From: a virus
Length of the DNA: 64,000 bases
Virus record (IMG/VR): IMGVR_UViG_3300031162_001159
Span: 1-64,000 of that record
Reading direction: 5' to 3' (one strand)
Shown here: one piece after another, positions 40,186 to 52,100 of the stretch
How the letters are laid out: every line of letters starts with the position of its first letter
Position numbering within the stretch: position 1 is the stretch's first letter
Notes under the pieces: model-generated
Seen by the model: the letters and a program-made list of their open reading frames with translations, nothing else
Told to the model about the DNA's origin: nothing
The model's database searches: none
Program-made: the position numbers and the translations under genes

Positions 40186-43100
40186 CCGGCCCCCATCTAA
40201 ACGAAATAGGATCTATGTCTAGATTATTAATTTTTATGTTCCCATGACTTTCGAGAGTAATAGAATGGTTGACAGTTGGTTTTTCAGTGATTCGATTTTC
40301 TTTTATTTTTTGTGGAAAATCTCTAATGTCTATTGTTGAAAAAGATTGGTCTTCTGCAAATATATATACATCATGATTAGCTATAAAATTCCACGTTTTC
40401 ACAATCCCAGACGTAGGATAAGTAATATAACATTTATTTCCATCGCTATCGCGAGGTCCGGGTATTGACTCTTCTATAGATTCACGAACAGTTGGGCAAT
40501 CGCACTCTTCCCAAGTTCCGTATTCGTTCCACCCATTAAACGCCTCTACATTGGTAGACCCCCCTCTATAAAGACAAAACCCATTGCTTGAAAATTTACC
40601 ATCCTTATCAAAACCAGAATAGAAAATATTGCTATCAACATCAAGATTCCATCTCCCACCACCAAACGCACATCCATCACTTAGAGGACTACTGGTACGG
40701 ACTGGATAAGCCCTTATTTTTACAGAGGAGGTTACTTTATACTTATAATTATAATAGTAATAGTCAGAACCTTGAACAGCATCTGCATGTATATAATAAC
40801 CCCCACTAGTTTTAGTTTTTGTCTCCCCTCCCACCGGATAGAAGGTGGGTAATCCAAACTTCTGACCAAAACCCCCAATACTCGTAAGACAATCTGTGCT
40901 CCATTCTAAATCAACAACTGCTTCTCCGGGCCAACCCCCCCTTATCTCAGACGATGCAAGATTCCCCACAGTATTTGGAAAATCGGGACTAAATGTGTTA
41001 GGGTCATAGTATAATCTCTGCCCCAAACTCCTACCTCGTATCAATTTGTTCGTTTTGTAAGTATAATCGACACAAAAACTTCCGTCTGGAAAACCTATTC
41101 CATCCTCATTCCATAACTGTTGTCTTACTCTTTCATATCCTATACCGTCTAGAACAACACCTGTCCTTCTATCTATACCATTTGTGCTTATTGTGTATCT
41201 TAGACTATTATTAGCACTACAAGTTTCACAATTATTGTTAGTGAATGGATCCCACTTATTCCTATCAGATAGGGTTTTGGAACCCAAATTATAATCTTGA
41301 CCAGCCCCACCTAGTCCGGTGTTAGCATCTAAAAAGTAACCATCCGAATCCCACACCATAATATTCTGTTGATTGTAAAAATTCTTTAGACACTCTCCTA
41401 TATCTGTTGAAGTTGTACCTTCTCCGGCAGATAATTGATATACTAAAGCTTTAATACCTTTATAAATACTATCTTCACCACTGTTTGGTGAAAAAATTGA
41501 AGACGGGTTTTTTTCTTCCTCCACCCCCTCAAGTAATTCTATATATGTATAATCACGAGAAACCATAGGTTCCTCAACAGTTGTTCCATTCCCCGAACCT
41601 ACATTGATGTCGTTATATTTTCTCACTGCTTCTATATAGTATGTTTTTTCGGCTGGTGTACATCGAACAGATGCTATTTTTCTTTCCCACTCAAGAATTA
41701 AGTCTGCATATTCTTGTCCATCTCTATCAAATGCATCCTCTGATACGAAATTGATTTGACTATAATTTCTTTCCATAACCGTACTTTTAGCCATTTGTGA
41801 ATGAATCGCAGCTATCGTACAACTATGAAGAGAGTCCCCCATAAACCTATCCTGAGTTCCATTGTCGATATAATTAGTATCCTTACCCTTGTGGTATATT
41901 ATGTCAAATTCCTTAGTTCTCATAGGGACATAATCAGGGGGGAAGCTTCTTGTTTGAGGAGCAGATATATCTACACCATTAAAAAAGTCATCTTTCCCAT
42001 AAGTGGAAGTTTCAAAAAGATCTCCAGCTTGCTCATTAACCCTTTCTTCTCCTACCGCAACATTAAAACCTCTTGTATTCGGTTTCATTCCTATCGTCTC
42101 ATATGATTTGGAAGGCCACTGACTAATATAATTATGAATTTTAACACTGTCGCCTTCTGAGAAAAGATTGTATCTGAATGCATATAAATTAATAATAGGA
42201 GAGAGTTCTCCACTAAAAACAGAACTAAGGTTAGATGAATCTAGTTCTCTACGATTTAAAACCGCAACATTTCCATATTGGAATCTCTCCCCACTATATT
42301 GACTAATTAGACGGTTTGCCTCTTCTTTTAAAAGTATATCAATAGAACTTTCATTGGTAGGTTCAATCAAAATATTTACGGTGTAAAAGACCCCTTCTGA
42401 TGACTCTATGCTTATATACTCTTTGTATTGCTTCGCATATACCCATTCACCCTCATTTGCTGAATTTAATCTAAAACCATCAATTGTTAATTTTTTACTG
42501 CTACTTATTCCTCTTACACCAGCTCCTACTCCACTTCCTACAACTTCTATACCATTAGAAACTCTATATTCTTGACGGGCATTCAAGAGTCCACATGTAC
42601 GGTCTAGGTCGTCATAACGAACATCGACATCAACAACGGCTCGTGGAATCTCTTGATCTGTCCCCTCATAATGGATTGTGTATTCTTCATTATGAGAAGA
42701 AACATCTGGTAATCTCACATTTGTTCTTGATTCAATACTCCCACAAAAGGGTAAAACACAAATTTGTTTTCCTATCGTAAAATCACCTTCTATCGAAGCA
42801 CTACCATAATAATCGCCACTAGAAAAAGAGCAATCAGTATTTTCATAGTTAAGCATCGCCCCATTCTCAATATCTTTAAATCCTATAGAGCAATAATACA
42901 TATGTCGATAATCATCAAGGTCGTAGATTTTGCCATAATTTTTATCCCCTATATAAATCTCCCCCTCATCCCATCTCTGCCTATACCCCACTTCCTCAAA
43001 AGTGTAGTCATTTGCTGTTGGAAGGTAGGTGTCTACAAGAAGGTCTGATTTAAAGACACCAGTAGCTGTAGTATCCCCTTGTGTAAGATTCATAGAAAGA

Positions 43101-44473
43101 TCTTTTACTTGAATTTCTGTATCTAACAAAGCAATTAAAACATCAACTTCTCCAATCATATCTTCTAGAAAATCACTAGAATCAAAAATAGAATCAGATA
43201 TATCACTAAGGTCAGAAGATGTAACTTCTGTTTCAGTTTCTCTTACCCTAAGCCCCCTTTTCCTTTTCTGATCGACATCTCCAATATATTCAACATGCGT
43301 ATATTTAGGAACCGTCACATCATTTTGAAAGAATTCGGCAAGAACATGATGTTTAGCTTTCTCTATAAAAGTAGATTGTTTTATTGTTTTAGTCGCAGTA
43401 TCTGGAAACCCTTCCTCACCTATAATTTCCCAGCCACTATACTCTTCATAGAACGATTTTATAACAGGGATCAAAGCTTCTCTTGTGCTCGTTTCTTTAT
43501 TAATAAGGTTAACCTGATCTATAAAATCTTTCTCGATTTCAGTATAAAATGCATATCCACCTATTGCTCTATGATCTCTATATTCAGCAACAACCTCCGA
43601 AAAACTGTTCTTAAAAACGTTGAACAATAACTTCTCAGTCCCCTCTTTATTATAAACAAGAAACTGTGTAACATAAAGCTCATCAGGAACAGACGCATCG
43701 GAGGCGTTGTCAGTTCCACCACCTTTTTCTATTAGTTGTGTTATTGCAGATCTAAAATAATCTGGAGGAAGAATCTCTATATAATCAACTTCTTTTAATT
43801 CATCCTCTGGCAGATACTCTCCTAGTTCCTCCATCATATTAAAACAAAATCCATCGTCGAATGAATGCGAATTAAAGTTTATGTCTACAATATCGGGAGA
43901 AAGAGAGAGATCTAGAAAAAATGTAGAATCTGTCAATGTATCATTACTGTATGGAAATTCGAAACTTTTTCCAGCAATTTCTATGGTCAACATATAGACA
44001 AATTCACCAGAGATCTCTATCTCTCTACTCCTAATAAAAAGCTTTCGAGTTTTTGTTTTAACTTCAGTTCTTGTCCTGCCTCTATCGTCCTCAACATTTC
44101 CCACTGTATTCGACAACGAATATCCAGTTATATCCATAAAAAAAGAGTAATTATCGTCTTTAATTACTGAGGTTATTACCCTTTGTACGTCACACTTCTC
44201 ATCAAGATCAACAACATATGTTCCAATACCGCTGAGATTTTCTTTTCCACTAAAAATTTCGTCTATAACGTTTTCAGATATCACGTAATCATCATAATCT
44301 TCTGGTGGATTATCTGGGCGTGGATCTCCCGTATGTCTTACTAACTCTCTAAATTCACTCTCAGACATTCCAACTATCTCATTATTACCATTGGAAAAAA
44401 CCCTATCTAAAGGTATAGAGCATGACTCTGGAGTTTCATCGTCACAACACTGTCTACATCCCGGTCTCCCCAT
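40166..44473 (-). CDS. Very large structural (tail/baseplate) protein, 1435 aa
   Basis: The ATG at 44473 forms a TAATG overlap with the upstream stop; an in-frame ATG at 44482 is possible. The N-terminus is cysteine-rich (GRPGCRQCCDDETPESC). The rest is acidic, rich in Asp, Ser, Tyr and Gly with many beta-like segments and no domain I recognise. A second Cys cluster (NNNCETCSANN) occurs about two-thirds along, with CDCPTVRES near the C-terminus. Size and position after other tail genes suggest a baseplate or fibre component. Confidence 0.65.
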   Translation of the reverse strand: MGRPGCRQCCDDETPESCSIPLDRVFSNGNNEIVGMSESEFRELVRHTGDPRPDNPPEDYDDYVISENVIDEIFSGKENLSGIGTYVVDLDEKCDVQRVITSVIKDDNYSFFMDITGYSLSNTVGNVEDDRGRTRTEVKTKTRKLFIRSREIEISGEFVYMLTIEIAGKSFEFPYSNDTLTDSTFFLDLSLSPDIVDINFNSHSFDDGFCFNMMEELGEYLPEDELKEVDYIEILPPDYFRSAITQLIEKGGGTDNASDASVPDELYVTQFLVYNKEGTEKLLFNVFKNSFSEVVAEYRDHRAIGGYAFYTEIEKDFIDQVNLINKETSTREALIPVIKSFYEEYSGWEIIGEEGFPDTATKTIKQSTFIEKAKHHVLAEFFQNDVTVPKYTHVEYIGDVDQKRKRGLRVRETETEVTSSDLSDISDSIFDSSDFLEDMIGEVDVLIALLDTEIQVKDLSMNLTQGDTTATGVFKSDLLVDTYLPTANDYTFEEVGYRQRWDEGEIYIGDKNYGKIYDLDDYRHMYYCSIGFKDIENGAMLNYENTDCSFSSGDYYGSASIEGDFTIGKQICVLPFCGSIESRTNVRLPDVSSHNEEYTIHYEGTDQEIPRAVVDVDVRYDDLDRTCGLLNARQEYRVSNGIEVVGSGVGAGVRGISSSKKLTIDGFRLNSANEGEWVYAKQYKEYISIESSEGVFYTVNILIEPTNESSIDILLKEEANRLISQYSGERFQYGNVAVLNRRELDSSNLSSVFSGELSPIINLYAFRYNLFSEGDSVKIHNYISQWPSKSYETIGMKPNTRGFNVAVGEERVNEQAGDLFETSTYGKDDFFNGVDISAPQTRSFPPDYVPMRTKEFDIIYHKGKDTNYIDNGTQDRFMGDSLHSCTIAAIHSQMAKSTVMERNYSQINFVSEDAFDRDGQEYADLILEWERKIASVRCTPAEKTYYIEAVRKYNDINVGSGNGTTVEEPMVSRDYTYIELLEGVEEEKNPSSIFSPNSGEDSIYKGIKALVYQLSAGEGTTSTDIGECLKNFYNQQNIMVWDSDGYFLDANTGLGGAGQDYNLGSKTLSDRNKWDPFTNNNCETCSANNSLRYTISTNGIDRRTGVVLDGIGYERVRQQLWNEDGIGFPDGSFCVDYTYKTNKLIRGRSLGQRLYYDPNTFSPDFPNTVGNLASSEIRGGWPGEAVVDLEWSTDCLTSIGGFGQKFGLPTFYPVGGETKTKTSGGYYIHADAVQGSDYYYYNYKYKVTSSVKIRAYPVRTSSPLSDGCAFGGGRWNLDVDSNIFYSGFDKDGKFSSNGFCLYRGGSTNVEAFNGWNEYGTWEECDCPTVRESIEESIPGPRDSDGNKCYITYPTSGIVKTWNFIANHDVYIFAEDQSFSTIDIRDFPQKIKENRITEKPTVNHSITLESHGNIKINNLDIDPISFRWGPDEYYEL

Positions 44474-47400
44474 TATACACACCCCACATAAATTGGTCTC
44501 AACTCATAATTTATTTCAACACACATAACATATACATCACCATCTGCTTCATCAATATCAACAGAAAGAGAAGGGTCACGATTAACAATGACTCCAATTT
44601 CAGGTTCTCCAGTGGAATCTTCTGCATCAAAATGCCACCCCTCACCTCTAAATATTTTCATTCTCCCCTCTTCGTTTGGATTTGACGGAGTGGTAGGAGC
44701 ACCAATCGAAGCTGTCAAAGTTCCCTCAACTATTGGCATCATAGAAGTCCAAACCTGTCTCTTCTTGTGCCATCTAAGCTCAACAGGTCCGACCTTGTTT
44801 TTCTTTATATTCTGACCAGCTTCACTATCGAATTGCCCCGTTGGGTTCCCCTCTCCGTCTTTTATTGCTGGAACTGGTAAACCATTAACATCAAAACCCC
44901 AACCAGAAATAGTTCTAGGATAAGAGTCTGCCAAAGTATATATCTTCTCTTGTGGCTCCTGAATATCTGGATTTAAGTCTACAGGAGTATCTGCAATCGT
45001 TGCCCCTCTTTGAACGTTTTCTTTTGCCCAATTCGGATTTAGCTCCTTACCTGTAGGATGAAGACTGCCACCATCAAAGAGTCCATCATCATCTACAACT
45101 TCTGGCTTCTTCGTTTCTATACTCTCTGTATCATCGTCACCCTCTGGATTTCTTCTACTTACAACAGGGTTCACAGTTTCGTTCAGGTCTTTAGTATGAG
45201 TCGTCGCCCCGTCACTACCCTCTTTTGCATTATTTGCAGCTTCGTCAGCATTTGTTCCAGTCGTTGTTTTTTTGCCAGTGAACGGATTATATCTCTGCAT
45301 AAATAACGTGTATCCGTTATAAAACTCGGAAGGAACTCTACGATTGATAGGAGGCTTAGGAATTGGCTTATCAATTGGTGGTAAAGTGTAAAGATCACGA
45401 ATCTCTTTCAACGATCTAATTGTATTTTTCTGTATATTCGACAGCCTATCGTAATTATATTTCTCTAGCTTGCCAGCCTGTTTAGTAAAGCTATCAAAGG
45501 TATACTGTGTAGTATATCCACTAGTTCCCCACGACATAGATATAGAAGTGATGTATGGTCCTTGAGAGGTGAACCTATCTGCCAAACTATACTGAGGGTT
45601 GCCCGTTACCTTGATATTTCCATTATCTATCTCTCCAAGGTTTGTGTTAGCTACGTAGGCAACAGATTCAGCAGCTTGATCCATAAGTGCAGAACTACCA
45701 AAAACTTCTGGTCTTAAGTTCGTGTCTTGTACGATCTCAGCTTTTCCATTATCTTGAGTTGAAGAATACCAAGGTCCGTAAGTATATCTTCTACTAACTT
45801 GAGGAATACCAATCTCAAGAGGCATGATAGGGAGTGGGGGGAGTGTAAATTTTAAGCCCTCATATCCAGCAGCTTTAGCAAAGTAAGCTCCTTGTGTATC
45901 GGGATCTAGACCAAAGACAAGTTTAGCAATTTGAAAAAGGCCATCTTCTTGTCTTGTCTCATCAGAGTAGTAAGGCACTTGAGGTACGGTAACTAGGACC
46001 ATTGCTGTACTATTACCTTGTAGGTCTTTTCTCCAGTAGATTTTGTCATCGATACTCACGCCATTGAACGTAGATATACCACTGAATCCTAGAGAATAAT
46101 CACTACCAAAACTGCTATAGTCATAGATATTAGTGTCTCCAAAAGGATACGTAACTGTTGGCTTCAACTTACCTTCACCATCATAGAATGAAATGTCGGA
46201 AAAGGGCTTATCTTCTACCCATGCGGAACTAGTGATTTCCCAAGAGCTAATATAGTCTTTATCTTCTTCTACAAATTTTAGGTTATTTCCAATTCCTCCC
46301 GGTTCTACGGGTAATTTAACAAAGAACTGTTTACCCCAAAAGTTACCACCGGCACTGGCAACGCCATCAAAAAGTCTGCGATAGTTCCGGTCTTCTTTAG
46401 CCGCTGACAAATATTCCCTATCTCTGACTGCCGTATTATATAAATCTAAAGGTGTAGCTTCTCCACTTTGTATTTTTGAGACCACATCACTAGTAACCGC
46501 CGACTTAGATATTATGTCGGTATCCCCTTTCATAACTTTATAAGCGGCCCATGCTTCTCTACCAGCCATAGCACACCATATTTCTAAGGGGGTTGCCGAA
46601 TATTGTTGCCCATTTTCTAATACAATAGGAATCCTTAATGTATCAAGAGAACTCTCATCAGTAAGAGGGCTTACCAAATATGAACTGTCTCTTAATTTAC
46701 CCCAAATAGGAAACACATTTCCGGCTAAGGTTTTGGCTCTCCAATAGCGTGTTGCTTGTCCACCAATTACCACCTTTTGAGTAACAGCATCTGAAAGTTC
46801 CCTACCATCACTAGAAGAAACCCAATTCTTCTCATTCTTGAAGTCGATAATCTTCTGACTAACAACACCCAACTGAGGTTGTTCAGAACGATCCATCACC
46901 TTTGCTTTTATTTTTGCATCACTCGTTATGACACCTCTAGAATCAGTAGTTCCTTCAACCGTAACAATGAAATCAACAACAGAAACATCGGCTATGTCTC
47001 TCAAAATAGAACCTAATGATTGAACTGGCCCCTTAACTCTATATTCATCAGGAACGACATTTTTTAATTCTGTCAAATCAAGAGTATATTCTGTCTCGCC
47101 ATATTTTATCTTACCACCAAAGTCATGTTCCCCTCTTGAAATCTCTTCAAGTAGAGTCAAAAGTGTTGAGGCTGGGAATCCAAAACTATTAACGTTTGCA
47201 TTTCCGAAGTCGCCACCAAAATCATAATTTTCTTTAATAGCAAAGGGGTTCCAGACATTCTTAACCTGATTTGTAAAGGCATCTCCTACAGAGCCAATAT
47301 TAGTCGAAGTTCCAGCACTAAATCCATCCCCTTGAAAGTCGTCCAAAATTACAGACACACCTTCAAGAACTTTTTGTGGAGTCTCTAGTGTAACATCCCA

Positions 47401-47631
47401 TATTCTCCCCTGCGTAGATTCTTCATAGTTTCTACGTTGTAAAATTCCCCCGAATTGGAAATCTGCAATTGTAAGAATACAAGCTGTTCCAGAAGTAGGT
47501 AAATCTATATTGACACCGTTATCAGGATCTTCTAATAGTCTCATTTGACACGAAGAGTTACTTCCGTTACTTCCTATGGTCGGTGATGCTTCCATCACAT
47601 ATGCGTCTAAAAATTTAATTGGTTCTGTCAT
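44473..47631 (-). CDS. Large tail/baseplate structural protein, 1052 aa
   Basis: The ATG at 47631 gives a TAATG overlap with the previous gene; ATG 47643 would add four residues. The first 350 residues are beta-rich with mixed loops (TACILTIADFQFGGILQRR, SILRDIADVSVVDFIVTVEG), somewhat like hub-type baseplate proteins with repeated barrels. A long Thr/Asn/Pro/Glu-rich linker (near residues 770-900) precedes a C-terminal beta domain. The hub suggestion is weak. Confidence 0.6.
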   Translation of the reverse strand: MTEPIKFLDAYVMEASPTIGSNGSNSSCQMRLLEDPDNGVNIDLPTSGTACILTIADFQFGGILQRRNYEESTQGRIWDVTLETPQKVLEGVSVILDDFQGDGFSAGTSTNIGSVGDAFTNQVKNVWNPFAIKENYDFGGDFGNANVNSFGFPASTLLTLLEEISRGEHDFGGKIKYGETEYTLDLTELKNVVPDEYRVKGPVQSLGSILRDIADVSVVDFIVTVEGTTDSRGVITSDAKIKAKVMDRSEQPQLGVVSQKIIDFKNEKNWVSSSDGRELSDAVTQKVVIGGQATRYWRAKTLAGNVFPIWGKLRDSSYLVSPLTDESSLDTLRIPIVLENGQQYSATPLEIWCAMAGREAWAAYKVMKGDTDIISKSAVTSDVVSKIQSGEATPLDLYNTAVRDREYLSAAKEDRNYRRLFDGVASAGGNFWGKQFFVKLPVEPGGIGNNLKFVEEDKDYISSWEITSSAWVEDKPFSDISFYDGEGKLKPTVTYPFGDTNIYDYSSFGSDYSLGFSGISTFNGVSIDDKIYWRKDLQGNSTAMVLVTVPQVPYYSDETRQEDGLFQIAKLVFGLDPDTQGAYFAKAAGYEGLKFTLPPLPIMPLEIGIPQVSRRYTYGPWYSSTQDNGKAEIVQDTNLRPEVFGSSALMDQAAESVAYVANTNLGEIDNGNIKVTGNPQYSLADRFTSQGPYITSISMSWGTSGYTTQYTFDSFTKQAGKLEKYNYDRLSNIQKNTIRSLKEIRDLYTLPPIDKPIPKPPINRRVPSEFYNGYTLFMQRYNPFTGKKTTTGTNADEAANNAKEGSDGATTHTKDLNETVNPVVSRRNPEGDDDTESIETKKPEVVDDDGLFDGGSLHPTGKELNPNWAKENVQRGATIADTPVDLNPDIQEPQEKIYTLADSYPRTISGWGFDVNGLPVPAIKDGEGNPTGQFDSEAGQNIKKNKVGPVELRWHKKRQVWTSMMPIVEGTLTASIGAPTTPSNPNEEGRMKIFRGEGWHFDAEDSTGEPEIGVIVNRDPSLSVDIDEADGDVYVMCVEINYELRPIYVGCV

Positions 47632-49124
47632 TAATATGTCCATGTAATTGTTCTAGAATATTTTCCTGTCGTTGGACTCCAGTTATCATTCGTATCTGTA
47701 ATATAGCTCACAACTCCATCGGGAGTATAAGTTGTTATAATACTAGATACATCTGGAGCCGCTGCCCTGTTAGCACGGTCCATCGTTAATTCGATAGAGA
47801 GTGTTCTTGTGATAGCATCTGCTGCATCTAAGTCTTGAATTATAGGTTTGTCACTTTTATTCACAACTGGAAAGACAGCTATCAGGTCTCTCTCTCTTGA
47901 TACGTTATTGTGAGATACGCTTATACTCTCTCTTTTTGAATTCGCAATAAACTGTTCTTCGTCGGTATATGAATAACTATAGGTTATTACGCCAGCCGTT
48001 CTGTTTACAGCAAAGCTTTTTGTGTTTGGGGTATCTCTTAAAGAGAACCCATCTGTATAATTGTTATTATAGGTCTCATTAGCTATAGTATAAATATAAT
48101 TCTTGACAGAGGCTAGTGCTGTTCTAGCATTTGTTAAAACATCGTCGGTATTTGATCCAACAGAAGAGCTATCTAAGCCGGTAATTGTCCCATTTGCTGT
48201 AGCGGTAACAATTCCATCTTCGCTTTCTTGTAGTTCAACATTTACATCGTGAGTAACTGTCTCTCTAGATGCAAAGAAAGTTTCTGTTGCCGTACAAGAC
48301 CCAGATGACTTCTCAACATTACCCGTCCTAACCTTATTATAGTATGAATAACTCGATAAGTCTAAACCAAAATCCCCACTATTAGTGGAAAATAGTTTAG
48401 GGTCAAAGGTTGTCCAATCAGAACCAGATATATTTTTTGATTCGTCAACTAGGTTAGTGTTAAACTTAGAAATTACCCAAAGTTGTGCCTGTCTCCAAGC
48501 TGCCCCGTCTGTAGCTAAAGTTCCATCTGAGGCATATTTATTAGCACCTTGAGCAGATAAGTTGTGTGTAACATTGTAAGTCTTATATTTGGTACTTGTT
48601 ATGTCATGATTTGCACCATATGAGAATTGATCTGCTGGAGTAAATTCCCAAGATTCGGTAGCTGACTTTAGCCTATACGTAAATTGTTGTTCTCCACTTT
48701 TCGAGATATCCTCATAAGCTTCAAACTCCATCGTGTATTCATTGATCTGTACGCCAGAAGATTCTTCTGGAGAAGATGGTAAAGATATAGATGTTAGTTT
48801 AGCATCACTAAATTCAATCGTATTTGGTTGACCACCATAGGGGGTTACTTCCAATTTACCAACAGCGTTGTTGGTCCCTTGTATCGTTTGTAGCTTGTCG
48901 ATAATCCCTGATTGCAGATTAGACTGTCTAAGTCCCGCAGTCGCAATATCTCCAGAGGCAAGAATAGTACCCGTAACGCTAATGCTATAACGATCCCCAA
49001 TATGAACATCGTCACCACTAAATATTAATTCACGCTGAATATCAAAAGCTGGAAATGGGCCTGTAGAGGTTGTCCCACCAATTGTTATAGCGGTTTCATT
49101 CTTAGGTGTGTATATAATTGCCAT
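47631..49124 (-). CDS. Tail/baseplate structural protein, 497 aa
   Basis: The start overlaps the preceding stop as TAATG. The protein has a beta-rich N-terminal half (GDRYSISVTGTILASGD), a YTMEFEAYED segment and a C-terminal YSYTDEEQFI region with alternating hydrophobic residues. No family is recognised. Composition and place between the giant repeat protein and the 1052-aa protein indicate a virion role. Confidence 0.6.
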   Translation of the reverse strand: MAIIYTPKNETAITIGGTTSTGPFPAFDIQRELIFSGDDVHIGDRYSISVTGTILASGDIATAGLRQSNLQSGIIDKLQTIQGTNNAVGKLEVTPYGGQPNTIEFSDAKLTSISLPSSPEESSGVQINEYTMEFEAYEDISKSGEQQFTYRLKSATESWEFTPADQFSYGANHDITSTKYKTYNVTHNLSAQGANKYASDGTLATDGAAWRQAQLWVISKFNTNLVDESKNISGSDWTTFDPKLFSTNSGDFGLDLSSYSYYNKVRTGNVEKSSGSCTATETFFASRETVTHDVNVELQESEDGIVTATANGTITGLDSSSVGSNTDDVLTNARTALASVKNYIYTIANETYNNNYTDGFSLRDTPNTKSFAVNRTAGVITYSYSYTDEEQFIANSKRESISVSHNNVSRERDLIAVFPVVNKSDKPIIQDLDAADAITRTLSIELTMDRANRAAAPDVSSIITTYTPDGVVSYITDTNDNWSPTTGKYSRTITWTY

Positions 49125-52100
49125 TATTCTTCGTATCCTCTAATCATAAGTGGTTTATCACCGGAAGGTGCTCCAATAGTATCTGGAATTACGAGATTCT
49201 TAGAAGCCGTGTCTCCAAATGCCGAAGTTGTATAAAGTGGAATATTGTTATCCTTATCTGGACCCTTAACAAACAGGTTCTTATTACCCGTGAGTTCTTC
49301 ACCACCACCAAGACCTTTTCTTTGTAAGAATAGGGTAGTGTTTGTGTTTGTTGGTACAGAATTGATTATATATAAAGGATTACCTTTAGATAGATTTGTC
49401 ACAGTGCCAGACGCTTCATTATTATATAGCGATAGGTTTAGGTTGTCACTACTGCTTCCAGTAGGATCATCCACCTGAATAAACATCGGAATATACTTAT
49501 CAACCGCAACTGATGGTTGACCTTCCATATAAAGTGTTGGTCTGGCATTTGCATATCCAACATTCCCACCTTCTACTTGCATAGAGAGACCTTGCTGAAT
49601 ATTCTTAATCCCATCATCACCCAGAGTCTGCAAATTAATACTACTGTTTGAATCAACAGCAGTTCTAGTAACAGTTCCTTCATCTACAAATAAGCTTGAA
49701 GAACCCCATTGTTGGCTAGGATCGGCAGCACGAATAGAAAGATTAAGCTTGTAAAGAGGATCATATGGGTAAGCATATACCAAATTCGTAGAACTGGAAA
49801 TCGGTTCAACAGTTTTAATAAACAACTCTCTTTCTGTTGTCTTCTCTTCAAATAATCCTTTAATAAAGGTAGTTATATCCTGACTGTCAGTATTCGTCAT
49901 ATCTAGAGTCATACTGTTGTTGTACCCCTCTGGAACCTTCAACGTCATCTCTAAGGCATTATTATCCCCAATAACCGGAAGTGTCAAAGTCATATATCCC
50001 GGATGATTAGGCTCTATCACAAGAGGTACATCACCATCGTAAGATTCAACAGTTTTAATAAAGAGATCAAGGTTCGATGGCTTACCTGCGTTTAAAGCAG
50101 TAAGTTTGAATAGTGTCTCGTTTGTGAACCCAAAAGTATAGTTAAACTTTCTACCAACAATAATTTTATCAGCACCTAAATTCACTATCTTCATAACCTG
50201 ACTTTCTTGACTGGTGTTTGTCAGTGTCTGTAAGTCTGGAATATATTGATCCACTTCATCATCTGTCAATGCAGAATCAAAAGCATACTCAACACCTGTA
50301 TTGATATTATAGATTTTACCAGTGGACTCTCTCGACATCACAAACTCTGTATAGTGATCACATAGACCAACAAAAAGGCCAAACAGACTATTTTCTTCGA
50401 CTGTTGTAGGACTATTTGTACGGACTATAGATGCAACATTACCAATATCATAAGTATATGCTCTACCATATCCACCGTTGGTAGATGTATTACCGTGTCC
50501 CGGTTCTCCAACTAATAGCTTTTTAGAGTTTTCAGAGTAATCGATAGAATAACCGAAGTATCTAACGTCAAACGAAGTTGTTGTAGCAACAAAAGAAGTG
50601 GGGGTGATTGTTGAGCTAGTCAAACCGCCAGCATAGACAGCTTCGCTATATGTAAATGTGTTCCCTGATCTATTGAATATGTAAACTGCACCGCGAGGAG
50701 AGTATTGTGTGTATGAGGTTATTGTGTTATTAGCCATGTACGGATCAAGGAGTGGTGCTGATACAATTAGTTTATCATTCGTCAACACTATTCTATGTCC
50801 GAAACCGGCTTTTAAGTATTGGTTATAAACAAGGTTGGATTCGTAATTGGAAAAATCAGCAGTATCTTCAAATTCAGCAACCACTGTCTTTGTCCCATAA
50901 TCTGAACTATCGCGTCTAACAACTCTGCCAAAGATAGATGTCTGTTCTGAATGATATAAATCTTCTCCATCCCATACTATCGAGTCGGCAATTCTCTTGT
51001 TTGTTTCTAAATATGTTTTTGTGCCTACCGCATTTTCAGAAGTCACAACGGTATTGACAGAGAAATCGCTATTTAAGATAACGAGGTATTCTCTACCGAC
51101 CTGTGTAGAGCCATTGGTGAAGTTGACATGGATAGAAAAGGCTATCTTTCCGCTATCTGATACTGCGATATCTTTATATGTAATTTTGGATTTTGGGATA
51201 TAAATACTTGCATCTATTTCTGGTAGTAGGTTGAACACCCTTTTATTAGAAAGTGATCCATTACTTACATCATATACGATCAGGCCATTTTTATTCTCTG
51301 GAGCATTCTGAATAGACGTATTTTCTCCGATAGCAAATATACTGCCGTTTGAGGCATATGCTCTATTGATTCTGTCTTGACTATAGAATAGGTCTGCTGT
51401 AGAAGCATCGGAAGGTGCAGATTTTATATTTTCTCCAAGAGTTGTCAAGCCGTTATTATCTTCTATCTCATTAAAGCCTACTCCATTCAACTCTTCCAAA
51501 TTAGTTATAGAGTTGTGATTTCCTACAAGGTTCTCTGAGTTTGAGGTCTTGTCAAATTTATAATCCGGTCCAGTCAATTTACATGGGTTGTGTGGATTAT
51601 CATCTATATTGTTAGTATTTGTTGGAGAGTATTTTGTGAACAAAGTTGTCTCTGAACTATCAGGAATAGGACCAGACATACTAATGTCTAGAGATTTTTC
51701 TTCTCTAAAATCGTACATCACCAACGTAGCACCTTGAGTAGCCCCGCCTTTTGTCTCAGGCATAGAAAGCTTAAGGTTCTCGTTATACGGTGACAGCATA
51801 TATAGTGGTGCGGAGTTGCTTGTAGGAATTGGCCCACTTATAGACAATGGTAATACACCTGTGTTTTGCTCTCTACCTATATGTAGCGGGATACTTCCGG
51901 TATCTGGAATCATACCAGCCATATATAGTGGTGGACGACCAACTGGAGTATTAAACCTCCTATGACCATCTAGGTATAGGGGCATATTCCCCGTATCTTT
52001 GATAGGTCCGAACGTATGAAGATTGATATTTCCTGTGTCTGGAATAGGAGCTTTTATGTAAAGGTCTTTATCTCCATCTATATCGGGAGTTTCCATATAC

